A stretch of 58,594 bases of DNA, taken from assembly GCF_019249245.1 (NCBI RefSeq), contig NZ_JAESDK010000024.1:1-58594 (forward strand). Direction: 5' to 3'. Position 1 is the stretch's first letter. Every line of letters starts with the position of its first letter. The position numbers and the translations under genes are program-made. Under the pieces are notes generated by a model that was not told the origin of the DNA, did no database searches, and saw nothing but the letters and a program-made list of their open reading frames with translations. Source of the stretch: Alteromonas lipotrueiana. GTDB lineage: Bacteria > Pseudomonadota > Gammaproteobacteria > Enterobacterales > Alteromonadaceae. This document shows, piece after piece, positions 18,768 through 26,677 of the stretch.

Positions 18768-18803
18768 TAATAAGGGGCCTGCCCCAGGGCTGGCTTTAAA
18801 AGC

Positions 18804-19172
18804 ATGGTAAGAATATTTTACTTTTTAAATACTGTAGTGGCCTATGCCCTGTTTTGCTGGCAAGAGGAAGCCGCGCCGGCTTATTGGTTTGCGCAGAATC
18901 TACCTAGTTTTTTAAGTGTATTTATAGGGGGATCACTGCTGGCAATGTGGCAGGGAAACTATGATGAATACGGTTTTGTGTATTACCTAATTGGCGCCTG
19001 TTTGTATGAGGTTATGCAAATTTATATTCCTGAACGCACGTTTGACTGGTGGGATATTTTCGCCATTCTAATTGGCGGTCTGTTGTATTATGGCCTTGCC
19101 AAAGCGGTGAAAAAGAGCAAAGTAGTTTTGAAAATCTGGACCGGTAAATTTCTAAGATTTTATTTACCTTAA
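18804..19172 (+). CDS. Small VanZ-like membrane protein, candidate immunity protein
   Basis: The 122-aa protein has three to four hydrophobic segments and the stretch EVMQIYIPERTFDWWDIFAI followed by GGLLYYGLAKAV. This resembles the VanZ-like pattern (E..Q...P.R..D..D...N..G). It lies directly after the frameshifted double-glycine peptide, so an immunity role is possible but inferred only from position. No strong ribosome-binding site precedes the ATG, so translation may depend on the upstream gene. Confidence 0.6.
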   Translation: MVRIFYFLNTVVAYALFCWQEEAAPAYWFAQNLPSFLSVFIGGSLLAMWQGNYDEYGFVYYLIGACLYEVMQIYIPERTFDWWDIFAILIGGLLYYGLAKAVKKSKVVLKIWTGKFLRFYLP

Positions 19173-19448
19173 TGTTATCCAAAGAACAGCCACGGCAGCT
19201 AACGGGACTCTGTTATTACCTTTGGTATATAGCTACTCCAAAGCTTTAATCAACTGTTTTCACCAGGCTGACGCACAACAGTTGTTTAAAGCTTTAAGCG
19301 CTTACAGCACCAATTCAGCATTATCTTTTTGCATTAGCCTGCCTGCAAGTATCGATCAGCCATGCGCCGATAACTTTAGAACGAGTTGACATTTATGTAA
19401 CTACTAATACAATCATTTGTACAATTAGTTGTATATTTGGAGTGTAGG

Positions 19449-19952
19449 ATGGGAAAGCCCTTTTTTTACGAGTTAGAGACTTGCAATGCATTTCTGGCCA
19501 ATATGACCAGCAGGCTAAGTAAAATGATCAACGATGATTTTACGGAAGTCTTAAAGAATGCCGCTATTGTCACTCCTGTGACGGATGTTTCTCTGATCAT
19601 TTTTTTAGGGCAGGCTAAAAGGCCCTCCATTGCTGAGGTTGCTGAAGCCCTTAGCTATTCGCATCAACGCACGGCTTCCAGAGCCAGTGCATTAGAAAAG
19701 CTGAGTCTTATTAAAAGACACCCCGACAAGGATGACGCAAGATGCCAACGTCTTTCTTTAACAACGTTAGGCCTTGAAGATTTAAGTAAATTGGAGCGTG
19801 TAACAACAGGCGTGGCTAATGTGATTAGTGATATATCCCAAGAGAAAAACATTCCGTTGATGAAAGTATTATTTGAGCTTTGCGAATCTATAGATAAAAA
19901 GCCTATTTCAAAGCGTTTGGAAAGAATTTCAACAATGCAGGAAGAGGATTAA
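19449..19952 (+). CDS. MarR-type winged-helix regulator
   Basis: The ATG at 19449 is chosen because GGAG lies 6 nt upstream; a TTG at 19437 is in frame but less likely. The 167-aa protein has the MarR core: helix-turn-helix (PSIAEVAEALSYSHQRTASR) and the wing (LEKLSLIKRHPDKDDARCQR), with helices on both sides for dimerisation. Direct-repeat-like TTGTA elements at 19410-19435 (tacaatcatttgtacaattagttgta) may be its operator. The metallohydrolase gene starts 4 bp after its stop, so the pair is co-transcribed. Confidence 0.85.
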   Translation: MGKPFFYELETCNAFLANMTSRLSKMINDDFTEVLKNAAIVTPVTDVSLIIFLGQAKRPSIAEVAEALSYSHQRTASRASALEKLSLIKRHPDKDDARCQRLSLTTLGLEDLSKLERVTTGVANVISDISQEKNIPLMKVLFELCESIDKKPISKRLERISTMQEED

Positions 19953-19956
19953 GCAG

Positions 19957-20949
19957 ATGAAGAATTTAATAATTGGGTTTGCCCTGATGTGGCCTCTTGC
20001 AGCGTGTTCCACAGCAAGTCAGAAAATTGCACCCTCTGCAATACAAAATGCAACTAGCGCGAACTCAATCGTATCTGTTATTGAGAATAAAGATTGGCTG
20101 CATGGCTCAGCGACTTGTGAAACCGATAAGGCAGATCCCATCGATGTTCTGAAACTAGATAATCAGACTTTTATATTAAGACAAAACAAGTGCACTACCT
20201 TCGAAGCTCCTTTTTTATACTTACTCATAGGCTCCGATAAAGCTTTGTTGTTTGACACTGGCGCGATAAGCGATGCTAGCGTTTCTCCAGTAGCCTCTGC
20301 GGTCGAAGATCTATTACAGCAATATAGCCCAAACCAAAATAGCCCAGGCCAAACATTGCCGCTCGTTGTGCTTCATTCTCACGGTCATAATGATCACACG
20401 GCGGGAGACAACCAGTTTTCCAGTACAGGCACAGTGACGATAATATCAAGCGACATTGCCCAGGCAGGCAATCAACTGGGTTTCACTGAAGGTTTCAGGG
20501 AAACAAACTTATTGTCTTTGGGAGAGCGAAAGTTAACTATTATCCCAACGCCAGGCCATCATAAAGATGCAATTTCTCTTTACGATGAGAAGTATAAACT
20601 GCTTTTGACCGGCGACACCTTGTACCCAGGACTAATTTACGTAAAGAATTGGGAAGCTTACCGGCACTCGATTAAGTTACTTTTTAATTTTAGTGAAAAA
20701 AATGAGGTTAACGCTGTACTTGGCGCTCATATTGAAATGTCAAACACGCCTTTTACTATTTATCCGGTAGGTTCGACTTTTCAGCCAAACGAAGCATCTG
20801 TGGTTTTGAAAAAGAATGACATAGACATGCTTCATAAAGCGCTACAAACCAATCCAAAAGCCAGACGGGTAGAATTTGAAAAGTTTATTGTTCAACCTAT
20901 GAGCTGGCTACAGCGCACTATAAGCAATATTGCGACGCTGTTTTTTTAG
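19957..20949 (+). CDS. Metallo-beta-lactamase-fold lipoprotein hydrolase
   Basis: The 330-aa protein opens with a lipoprotein signal (MKNLIIGFALMWPLAAC, lipobox LAAC at C17). The core has the zinc motif HSHGHNDH, the third His in TPGHHKDA, the bridging Asp in LLLTGDTLYPG and the last His in LGAHIEMS. This is a complete MBL site, so an active hydrolase at the membrane surface is likely. The substrate cannot be told from sequence. The adjacent MarR regulator suggests induction by a small molecule that may be the substrate. Confidence 0.88.
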   Translation: MKNLIIGFALMWPLAACSTASQKIAPSAIQNATSANSIVSVIENKDWLHGSATCETDKADPIDVLKLDNQTFILRQNKCTTFEAPFLYLLIGSDKALLFDTGAISDASVSPVASAVEDLLQQYSPNQNSPGQTLPLVVLHSHGHNDHTAGDNQFSSTGTVTIISSDIAQAGNQLGFTEGFRETNLLSLGERKLTIIPTPGHHKDAISLYDEKYKLLLTGDTLYPGLIYVKNWEAYRHSIKLLFNFSEKNEVNAVLGAHIEMSNTPFTIYPVGSTFQPNEASVVLKKNDIDMLHKALQTNPKARRVEFEKFIVQPMSWLQRTISNIATLFF

Positions 20950-21269
20950 CAATTTTTCTTTTGGGGCGTGGATGATTTCTGCGCGGCCTAATTTTTGCGG
21001 GGCCTAATTTTTGAGTTAAGCCACTAATTTCATTTCATTATTAGCGTTTTTGCCAAACGATCGTTGAGTTTTAAAAAATCGTGTATTTGCGTCGACTTAT
21101 CAAAATGCTCAAGGCGGTTATATTAACGCGCCAGAATATGTGAGTTAGAACCGGTGAACTAAGGTTCGTGAGAGAAAGTTAAAGCCTGCAAGCTAAAGCC
21201 AGGTTACAGCTGAGTGTGAGACCTTCCATCACTACAGCGCCTGTTAAATCATCTTCAGCTGATGTTTTG
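20950..21269. other. Intergenic region with a short tandem duplication
   Basis: No gene is seen. A 13-bp sequence GGCCTAATTTTTG occurs at 20985-20997 and again at 21001-21013, a 16-nt-period duplication just after the hydrolase gene. Confidence 0.6.
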
Positions 21270-21779
21270 CTAAGCGAACAGCAAATACAGGCTAACAGCT
21301 ATAAAGTTATGCAGAGCATGCGAGAAAAACACGATTTTCCAGGCTTTATCGGGCAGACGCGGCCCCCAGGTTGTATAAAAATACGTCCAGATAAAAAAGG
21401 GCCCAATAACTACCAGTCCATGAAGGCTATCTTCAGAATGAAAATAGCCCATTACTGTGGCAAACAACAGACTACTTATTATTGGGTTAATGGTGATTCG
21501 CCGGAACATTTTGACAAACAGTACCAAAAGTCCGGTTTCAAGCGAAGGGGCTACAACTATGGTCAATAGTAACAATAAACCTGCTGGAACAGACATTAGC
21601 TCAAGAGGCTTATTATCAATATCCGTCAGCAAGCTCGCAGCAGCTAATATCAAAAGGGCGCTACCAAGGCTTAAAACGGTCATATAAACGGCAAGACAAA
21701 GAATCCCGCTTTTTTCCAGAATTTGGCAAACGCGTTGAGGCCATTTTTGCAACGGATATAGAGCTGTTAGATAACTCAT
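21270..21779 (-). CDS. CPBP-like (CAAX/Abi) membrane protein with degenerate protease motif, candidate bacteriocin immunity
   Basis: The 169-aa protein has about four membrane segments and CPBP/Abi-like motifs: APSLETGLLVLF where APxxEExxFR is usual, MGYFHSEDSLHGLVV in place of the FxxxH motif, and FSHALHNFIAVSLY near the end. The first motif has one Glu and no Arg, so proteolysis is doubtful. In lactic acid bacteria such proteins often act as self-immunity next to double-glycine bacteriocins. The peptide gene of that type ends 19 bp upstream, forming a two-gene operon. Confidence 0.72.
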   Translation of the reverse strand: MSYLTALYPLQKWPQRVCQILEKSGILCLAVYMTVLSLGSALLILAAASLLTDIDNKPLELMSVPAGLLLLLTIVVAPSLETGLLVLFVKMFRRITINPIISSLLFATVMGYFHSEDSLHGLVVIGPFFIWTYFYTTWGPRLPDKAWKIVFFSHALHNFIAVSLYLLFA

Positions 21780-21798
21780 TGTGCTGGTGTTCTCAGTG

Positions 21799-21981
21799 CT
21801 ATAGCCGGTTAGTGGCCGCGTACATAAATTCTGAGTTATGGTTTAGTGTATCTGATGCCAAATAGCCTGACGAATTGCTTGCATACATAGCCGCATCGAG
21901 CAAAGTTACCCCTCGGGTGAGTACCGACCAAAAACCGCCACCATTGACTTGTGTCAGTTCGCTATCACAAAGCGCTGCCAT
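21799..21981 (-). CDS. Double-glycine leader bacteriocin-like peptide
   Basis: The 60-aa precursor has AAGGAA six nt before its ATG. The leader reads MAALCDSELTQVNGG, the classic form cut after Gly-Gly by C39 peptidase exporters. The remaining 45 residues (GFWSVLTRGVTLLDAAMYAS and on) are hydrophobic with no Cys and would be the mature product. The next gene is the CPBP-like membrane protein. No dedicated C39 peptidase transporter is seen here, so export would rely on one elsewhere; the type I exporter in this window appears to have a non-catalytic C39-like domain. Confidence 0.72.
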   Translation of the reverse strand: MAALCDSELTQVNGGGFWSVLTRGVTLLDAAMYASNSSGYLASDTLNHNSEFMYAATNRL

Positions 21982-22456
21982 GATATTTCCTTATAATAAA
22001 ATAATGTGTTGAGATTGTTTAACCTTACAAAGACACAGCAGGCATGGCTACTGCCCAAAAGAACAGTTTACGTGGGGATATTATAAAAGTTATCGAATTT
22101 TAATGACGTGAAATGCGTTATTGGAGATTAAAAGAGTCGCTGTTCATAAGCACATCGAATGCCGCTTTTAGCCAGGCTACCGATGATACAGACGAAGCTG
22201 GCGTAGTTACCGAAAATACCGAATACAAAATGCAGACTTTCGTAAATCAGTAAGACCTCGTATACAGAACGCATTCATCCTATGAAGCTAGCTTCATAAA
22301 GTTGAGATATACGCTTCACCAAAAAAATGAAAGACCAATCAGGCGATATTTGCCGAGATAAAAAAGTAAACTGGCAGGTACAATAAATTTAAAACGGTGG
22401 CGTAAAAGTGAAAAAATATGCTGAAAAGCTTGTAGATACTGGAAGTTAGTGAGAAA
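21982..22456. other. Gene-poor stretch next to the island, with a possible gene remnant
   Basis: A 46-codon frame at 22113-22253 (plus) reads like a signal-peptide end and mature start (NAAFSQATDDTDEAG). It may be a remnant of an exported protein or a small gene. Nothing else is recognised. Confidence 0.3.
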
Positions 22457-22481
22457 TGGTGGCCCCTCCCAGACTCGAACT
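22457..22481 (-). pseudogene. 3' fragment of a disrupted tRNA-Ile2(CAU) gene
   Basis: The minus strand from 22481 reads AGTTC (T-loop start), the rest of a T arm (GAGTCTGGG), acceptor strand AGGGGCC, A73 and CCA (22459-22457). The acceptor strand pairs perfectly with GGCCCCT of the 5' fragment that ends at 56895, 34 kb away and on the same strand. So one tRNA gene has been split by the island. Confidence 0.88.
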
Positions 22482-22492
22482 TTTATGTGGTA
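22477..22492 (-). other. Left attachment junction of the island (att core plus one inverted-repeat arm)
   Basis: On the minus strand the arm TACCACATAA (22492-22483), one A, and the core AGTTC (22481-22477) run into the tRNA 3' fragment. The right junction has the same core followed by TTATGTGGTA, the exact reverse complement of the arm. In the circular form both arms would flank a 6-nt spacer, as expected for a tyrosine recombinase core site. Confidence 0.8.
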
Positions 22493-22818
22493 AAAATCTA
22501 TTGAATAAAACCAACTGTATGTAGCTAGTGTATTAACACCAGCCCTAGGATAATGGTGTGTGGCTATTTAATCGTAATATTTCCATTCATTTTAAATACG
22601 ATGTCTACTTCCATATTTAATTTGGCCGATAGGCTCTAGGCGTCTCGCTTTAATCAATCATGCGCTGGCGCTTTAACGTAGTTGCACCAGTCATAAGGCA
22701 ACACCTTGTTCTATTTCAACCAATTTTGGAATGTACTTTAAAAATAATTCCGAAAATCATTTGGAATATTTGTTTTTTGGATCAATAATGCATTTATGTA
22801 TGTTAGAGGTAGTTCGTA
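22493..22818. other. Left-end non-coding region of the island
   Basis: No gene is seen. It is A+T-rich and should contain the higB promoter and possibly recombinase arm sites, but no copy of the right-end TACGCAAGT repeat was noticed. Confidence 0.4.
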
Positions 22819-23082
22819 TTGCAAGTCATCAGGCAGGACAGATTAGCTGATTTCTCTGAAAGGTATGCTGAAAAACGCATTGCCTTGCAGTGCTGGTTGG
22901 CTGAAGTCAAAGAAGCGAGCTGGTGTTGTGCTGATGATGTTTTAAAAGATTACAAGGGGGCAAAAGTCTCAGACGCTAATGAAGTAACTTTCGTTGTGGG
23001 TCGTGGGACGGTCGAAGTGGTAACCAAAGCCATTTTTAGAAAGAACATTTTACGAATTGACGAGATTGGATTGTCAGTTTAA
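22819..23082 (+). CDS. HigB-like toxin (short, atypical C-terminus)
   Basis: The 87-aa frame has a TTG start. The first ~65 residues match HigB-type mRNA interferases (RLADFSERYAEKRIALQCWL, then WCCADDVLKDYKGAKV). The family usually ends with a GTHAEYD-type motif; here the protein ends RIDEIGLSV instead, about 10-15 residues short. It may be inactive or a divergent branch. It is followed 36 bp later by a HigA-like antitoxin fusion, the usual HigBA order, and lies beside the left att site, where toxin-antitoxin genes often stabilise islands. Confidence 0.72.
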   Translation: MQVIRQDRLADFSERYAEKRIALQCWLAEVKEASWCCADDVLKDYKGAKVSDANEVTFVVGRGTVEVVTKAIFRKNILRIDEIGLSV

Positions 23083-23118
23083 CCAGAAAAGGATTTCACA
23101 GGGGCTGGCGGATGAGAC

Positions 23119-24330
23119 ATGAATATTAAAATTATCAGAAATAGTGAAGAGTATAGAAAAGCAACTGATTATCTGGACGATTTGTTGTCGTCGGGAGATC
23201 AAGACAATGACGACTTAATTGACATCATGACCCTGCTTATCTCTAACTATGAGAAAGAGCATTTTGATATTGGTTTGCCTGATCCTGTATCTGCCATTGA
23301 GCATCGCATGGACCAACAGGGATTAAGCAGAAAGGACCTGATCCAATATATGGGTAGTCAGAGTCGCGTCTCAGAAGTAATGAATGGTAAGGCTTCTTTG
23401 AGTCTATCTATGATCAAAAACCTTCACGAGGGGCTGGGTATTTCATATGAAGTCCTTATGCAAGATCAGAAGCTTGAACCAGACCTGCGGAAGGTTAACT
23501 ACGAAGATTACCCGATTACAGCAATGTTCAAGAAAGGCTTTTTCCCCAAGGCGATAAAATCAGCCTCAGATGCAAAAGCCAAAGCTGAAGAGCTGATCCG
23601 AGACATGTTTGAGGCGGTAAATCTAACACCTTTCGTAATGTCAGGAGCTGGGACAGCCGCACCACATTTGCGAAGCGCAGCTCACACAACCAACAAGCGT
23701 ATGGATAGTCTTGCATTGCAAGCGTGGCAGGCGAAGGTTCTGCACAAGACACTTGATAAGAAGTTACCAAAATGTCAGTTGGATTCAATTGATTTGCCAT
23801 TTTTGAGAGAGACACTGAAGCTGTCTCGATTGGAGAACGGCCCGTTGTTAGCAAAAGAAGAGCTTGCGAATAACGGAATTCACCTTGTGTTCCAAGAGCA
23901 TCTGCCTAAAACGTACTTAGATGGTGCGGCCATGTGGGGCGTTGATAGTAACCCGGTAATTGGGATGACGATTCGGTATGACCGACTGGATAATTTCTGG
24001 TTTGTTTTGATGCATGAGCTTGCCCACGTTTCTCGTCACCTTAAGGATTCCAAAGAAGCCTATTTTGACGATATTGATGGCGTCAAAGACAGTCGAGATG
24101 ATAAAGAAGATGAAGCAGATCAGATGGCTTTAGATGCGCTTGTGAAAAAATCTGAGTGGGAAAAATATTGTGCATTACTCACTACTCCCGATAGCGTCCT
24201 GAATCTTGCAAGAACATTGAAAGTAAGCCCTGCGGTAATTGCAGGCAGGTACAGAAAAGAAGTAGGTGACTACAGAATTTACAACAGACTTATAGGAAGT
24301 AAAGAAGTAAGGAAAATGGTATTTCCATAG
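23119..24330 (+). CDS. HigA-like HTH antitoxin fused to an ImmA/IrrE-type metallopeptidase
   Basis: The 403-aa protein begins with a HigA-type segment (residues ~1-60), a Cro/C1 helix-turn-helix (HRMDQQGLSRKDLIQYMGSQ, SRVSEVMNGKASLSLSMIKN) at ~58-110, and ends with a zinc peptidase domain with the HELAH motif at about residue 299 (FVLMHELAHVSRHL). ImmA/IrrE peptidases cleave repressors or antitoxins, so this single protein could both repress the operon and sense a signal that releases HigB. It is encoded just after higB. No separate antitoxin is seen. Confidence 0.85.
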   Translation: MNIKIIRNSEEYRKATDYLDDLLSSGDQDNDDLIDIMTLLISNYEKEHFDIGLPDPVSAIEHRMDQQGLSRKDLIQYMGSQSRVSEVMNGKASLSLSMIKNLHEGLGISYEVLMQDQKLEPDLRKVNYEDYPITAMFKKGFFPKAIKSASDAKAKAEELIRDMFEAVNLTPFVMSGAGTAAPHLRSAAHTTNKRMDSLALQAWQAKVLHKTLDKKLPKCQLDSIDLPFLRETLKLSRLENGPLLAKEELANNGIHLVFQEHLPKTYLDGAAMWGVDSNPVIGMTIRYDRLDNFWFVLMHELAHVSRHLKDSKEAYFDDIDGVKDSRDDKEDEADQMALDALVKKSEWEKYCALLTTPDSVLNLARTLKVSPAVIAGRYRKEVGDYRIYNRLIGSKEVRKMVFP

Positions 24331-24344
24331 GCGGGTATGGTGCT

Positions 24345-24374
24345 GCTCAAACAGTGCGCCAACACTGTTTGAGC
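24345..24374 (+). repeat. Perfect 12-bp inverted repeat
   Basis: GCTCAAACAGTG (24345-24356) and its exact complement (24363-24374) surround a 6-nt loop. No T run follows, so it is not a classic terminator. It lies between the HigA-like gene and a 49-aa gene and may be a structured RNA element or a protein-binding site. Confidence 0.7.
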
Positions 24375-24497
24375 GGGAAAGTTGCCCGAAACCCAGCGAG
24401 GTGGACTCAGGAAGTTTCCTTGAATGCACGGCTAATTTAGTCGAAATCTCGAAAACTTTCAACCATCGCCTCCTAGATAACATTAAGGAGTGCGCTA

Positions 24498-24647
24498 ATG
24501 GCTTCTAAGAACAAGTTGAAAGTTCCGAAAGGAATGAAGCTGATTTTTAGACCCTATCGCAAAGATCCTAAGTCTGGTCAGATGCTCTATGCGAGAAATC
24601 ATGGCCTTAAGGCTTGGCCGATCCTTGTGCCCATAGAGTCGGCTTAA
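24498..24647 (+). CDS. Small basic protein of 49 aa, unknown function
   Basis: AAGGAG stands seven nt before the ATG at 24498. The product (MASKNKLKVPKGMKLIFRPY and on) is basic and compact, with no membrane segment. A clean terminator follows at 24662-24689, so it is a self-contained transcription unit or ends one. I do not recognise the family. Confidence 0.65.
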   Translation: MASKNKLKVPKGMKLIFRPYRKDPKSGQMLYARNHGLKAWPILVPIESA

Positions 24648-24661
24648 AAATCAGTAAGAGA

Positions 24662-24689
24662 GTCGGGTCTCAATGGGACCCGGCGTTTT
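24662..24689 (+). terminator. Rho-independent terminator after the 49-aa gene
   Basis: A 10-bp stem with G-U pairs (24662-24671 with 24675-24684) and a 3-nt loop is followed by GTTTT and a further T run at 24698-24703. Confidence 0.8.
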
Positions 24690-24716
24690 AAATATTATTT
24701 TTTCGAGATTAAGAAC

Positions 24717-24962
24717 ATGGCTAATCGTAAACAGTCGTCATTAAAATTGGCTTCTCAAGCCTCATCCATTCTGTCTGACAAGAGTTCTTCTCAGATCCAG
24801 AAATCGCTTGCTGCTTCCGTTTTGAGTCAAACAAAGACTACGCATCAAACTGGTGCGGCGATGGAATCAAAGGCATCGAGTGTCTTGCAAAGTGATAAGT
24901 ATAGTGAGGAGACGAAGTCTTTGGCAGCATCTGTGTTATCACAGTCCAACAAGGCGCGATAA
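24717..24962 (+). CDS. 81-aa Ser/Ala-rich protein with an internal duplication, unknown function
   Basis: The protein holds two copies of an ~24-residue unit: ASSILSDKSSSQIQKSLAAS then VLSQ, and ASSVLQSDKYSEETKSLAAS then VLSQ. Both are probably amphipathic helices. No known domain is recognised. It lies between two terminators, so it is expressed alone. Confidence 0.6.
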   Translation: MANRKQSSLKLASQASSILSDKSSSQIQKSLAASVLSQTKTTHQTGAAMESKASSVLQSDKYSEETKSLAASVLSQSNKAR

Positions 24963-24967
24963 CCCTA

Positions 24968-24996
24968 AGGGCAGTATTTTCTGCCCTTCTATTTTC
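24968..24996 (+). terminator. Rho-independent terminator after the 81-aa gene
   Basis: An 8-bp stem AAGGGCAG/CTGCCCTT (24968-24975 with 24982-24989) with loop TATTTT is followed by CTATTTTC, starting 6 bp after the stop codon. Confidence 0.85.
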
Positions 24997-25154
24997 AATT
25001 AATTCACAACTGCATGCCGATTGGCTAGTGGCATGCTAATTTCATTTGCTCTTCCGAATTTATTCCCACTTCCCACAATTGATTTCTTGCAATCATCGTC
25101 ACTTTTGACGATACTAAAACTTGTACTAGTTAATAAAAGCAAACAACAGCGTTC

Positions 25155-25829
25155 ATGTATCCGGGTGGTAAAGGTAAGACGTATCAGCAGCTAATCAATC
25201 TCATGCCGGTTCACAAAACATATATTGAGCCATTTTTGGGCGCGGGGGCCGTTCTAAGAAACAAGCGCCCGGCTACGCTCAACATAGGCAATGACCTCGA
25301 TGCGACTTGCATCGAGGGGGTAAAACATCTACATTACGCCGCTTTTTTTAACATAGATGCGTTGGAATTATTGCAAGGGCAAAGTTTATGCGAGAACACT
25401 CTCGTTTATTGCGATCCCCCATACCTCCACCAAACGCGTCGCAAGAAAAAGATCTATCGCTTCGAATATTCTGACTCACAGCACGAAGCATTGCTCGACT
25501 TTCTTACAAAACAGAATTGTAAGGTCATGATTAGTGGATATTTAAGTGACCTATATGAAGATTATTTGAATAGTTGGAACTTCCATAGTTTCAGTAGTCA
25601 GACCCAAGCTGGAATACGTGAAGAATGTGTTTGGTTTAACTATGGAAAACCGACAACACTTCATGATCCAAGATTCATGGGACATAGCTTTCGCGAAAGG
25701 CAAACGATCAAAAGAAGGCAAGATCGTCTTAAGCAAAAGTTTCGTCAAATGAATCCAATAGAACGGTCTGCGATGATGGAGTGGCTGAACAGTGAGTTCC
25801 CTTTACACAAAGGTGAACAAAATTTATGA
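25155..25829 (+). CDS. D12-class (Dam-like) DNA adenine methylase
   Basis: The 224-aa protein has the Dam-class layout: the N-terminal SAM-binding motif (YPGGKGKTYQQLI), motif I (YIEPFLGAGAVL) and the catalytic motif IV (LVYCDPPYLHQT). It is shorter than Dam (about 278 aa in E. coli, from memory), and the central recognition part is reduced. It would methylate adenine N6 in DNA. No restriction gene is beside it. The OGG-like glycosylase gene overlaps its end by 4 bp, so the two are coupled and probably act in one system. Confidence 0.85.
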   Translation: MYPGGKGKTYQQLINLMPVHKTYIEPFLGAGAVLRNKRPATLNIGNDLDATCIEGVKHLHYAAFFNIDALELLQGQSLCENTLVYCDPPYLHQTRRKKKIYRFEYSDSQHEALLDFLTKQNCKVMISGYLSDLYEDYLNSWNFHSFSSQTQAGIREECVWFNYGKPTTLHDPRFMGHSFRERQTIKRRQDRLKQKFRQMNPIERSAMMEWLNSEFPLHKGEQNL

Positions 25830-26677
25830 ACCATCAACGCGCATATCTTACGGTAGGGAAAAGCCTCATCCATTTTGACATTCCTCATGAGCATTCAGAG
25901 GTCGTACCGGGTGTGAAATGGGGCAAAATAGTAGCGTTTCCTACCGTTGCGTACTGGCTATATACCGTACTCTCCAAACGATTAGATAACACCAATATCC
26001 TATACAAACTGGGGCGTTCACTCCATGAAGAAGTCGGTGCATGTTTGCTCGGTGGCCACGGGATACCGGCTGCAATTGGGCTTGCCGCTTACGAGCAGTT
26101 GAAGTATCACGGTGCCTTTTCTGGCGTTGCTCATTCGGAAGAACAGTTACTTGAATGGTTATCACAACCAATTCATTTAAATGGGAAGGACATTAAATAT
26201 CGATTTGCAAAGCAAAAAGCGGCTTACCTACATCATGCGCTTAAGAGACTGAGTGAAGAAACACCTCCAACGGAGAGTGGAATGGCGCTGCGTAACTGGC
26301 TTACTGAAATCAAAGGTATCGGCCTCAAGACTGCCTCATGGATCGCAAGAAATTGGTTGGATGCTGATGATGTAGCTATTTTGGATATCCATATATATCG
26401 CGCAGGACTGCTTGGTGGATTTTTTGATGATCATCTCACTGTCGAGAAGGACTATCTTGCTTTAGAGCAAAGGTTTATTGAGCTTGCCCAAGCAATGGAG
26501 GTTCGTACTTCTGAGCTTGACGCTGTCATGTGGTATGAAATGCAGCAAAGCACATCTGTTAAGAGATTACTTGAATACAGAGAACAGCTTAAGAATGGCC
26601 TAGTCGATAGTGGTACTGTTATCAAGAGAGTCCCCAAGAAACGCAAGGCCGACACCGAGCAACTCGCGCTTATCTGA
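25826..26677 (+). CDS. OGG-like helix-hairpin-helix DNA glycosylase
   Basis: The 283-aa protein carries an HhH-GPD region near residues 155-190: EIKGIGLKTASWIARNWLDA followed by VAILDIHIYRAG. This places the catalytic Lys (GLKTAS) and Asp (ILDIH) as in OGG/AGOG base-excision enzymes. The C-terminal basic tail (RVPKKRKADTEQLALI) may bind DNA. OGG-like proteins appear as accessory proteins in some type IV CBASS operons, but no CD-NTase is seen here. It overlaps the methylase gene by 4 bp and its 3' end overlaps the convergent nitroreductase gene by 78 bp. Confidence 0.8.
   Translation: MNHQRAYLTVGKSLIHFDIPHEHSEVVPGVKWGKIVAFPTVAYWLYTVLSKRLDNTNILYKLGRSLHEEVGACLLGGHGIPAAIGLAAYEQLKYHGAFSGVAHSEEQLLEWLSQPIHLNGKDIKYRFAKQKAAYLHHALKRLSEETPPTESGMALRNWLTEIKGIGLKTASWIARNWLDADDVAILDIHIYRAGLLGGFFDDHLTVEKDYLALEQRFIELAQAMEVRTSELDAVMWYEMQQSTSVKRLLEYREQLKNGLVDSGTVIKRVPKKRKADTEQLALI

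Noticed and set aside
21216..21569. 117-codon plus-strand frame
   Set aside because: Opposite the CPBP-like gene, which has membrane segments and family motifs; the plus frame has none.
22113..22253. 46-codon frame resembling the start of an exported protein
   Set aside because: Coding-like residues (NAAFSQATDDTDEAG) but no ribosome-binding site and an early stop; kept only as a possible remnant.
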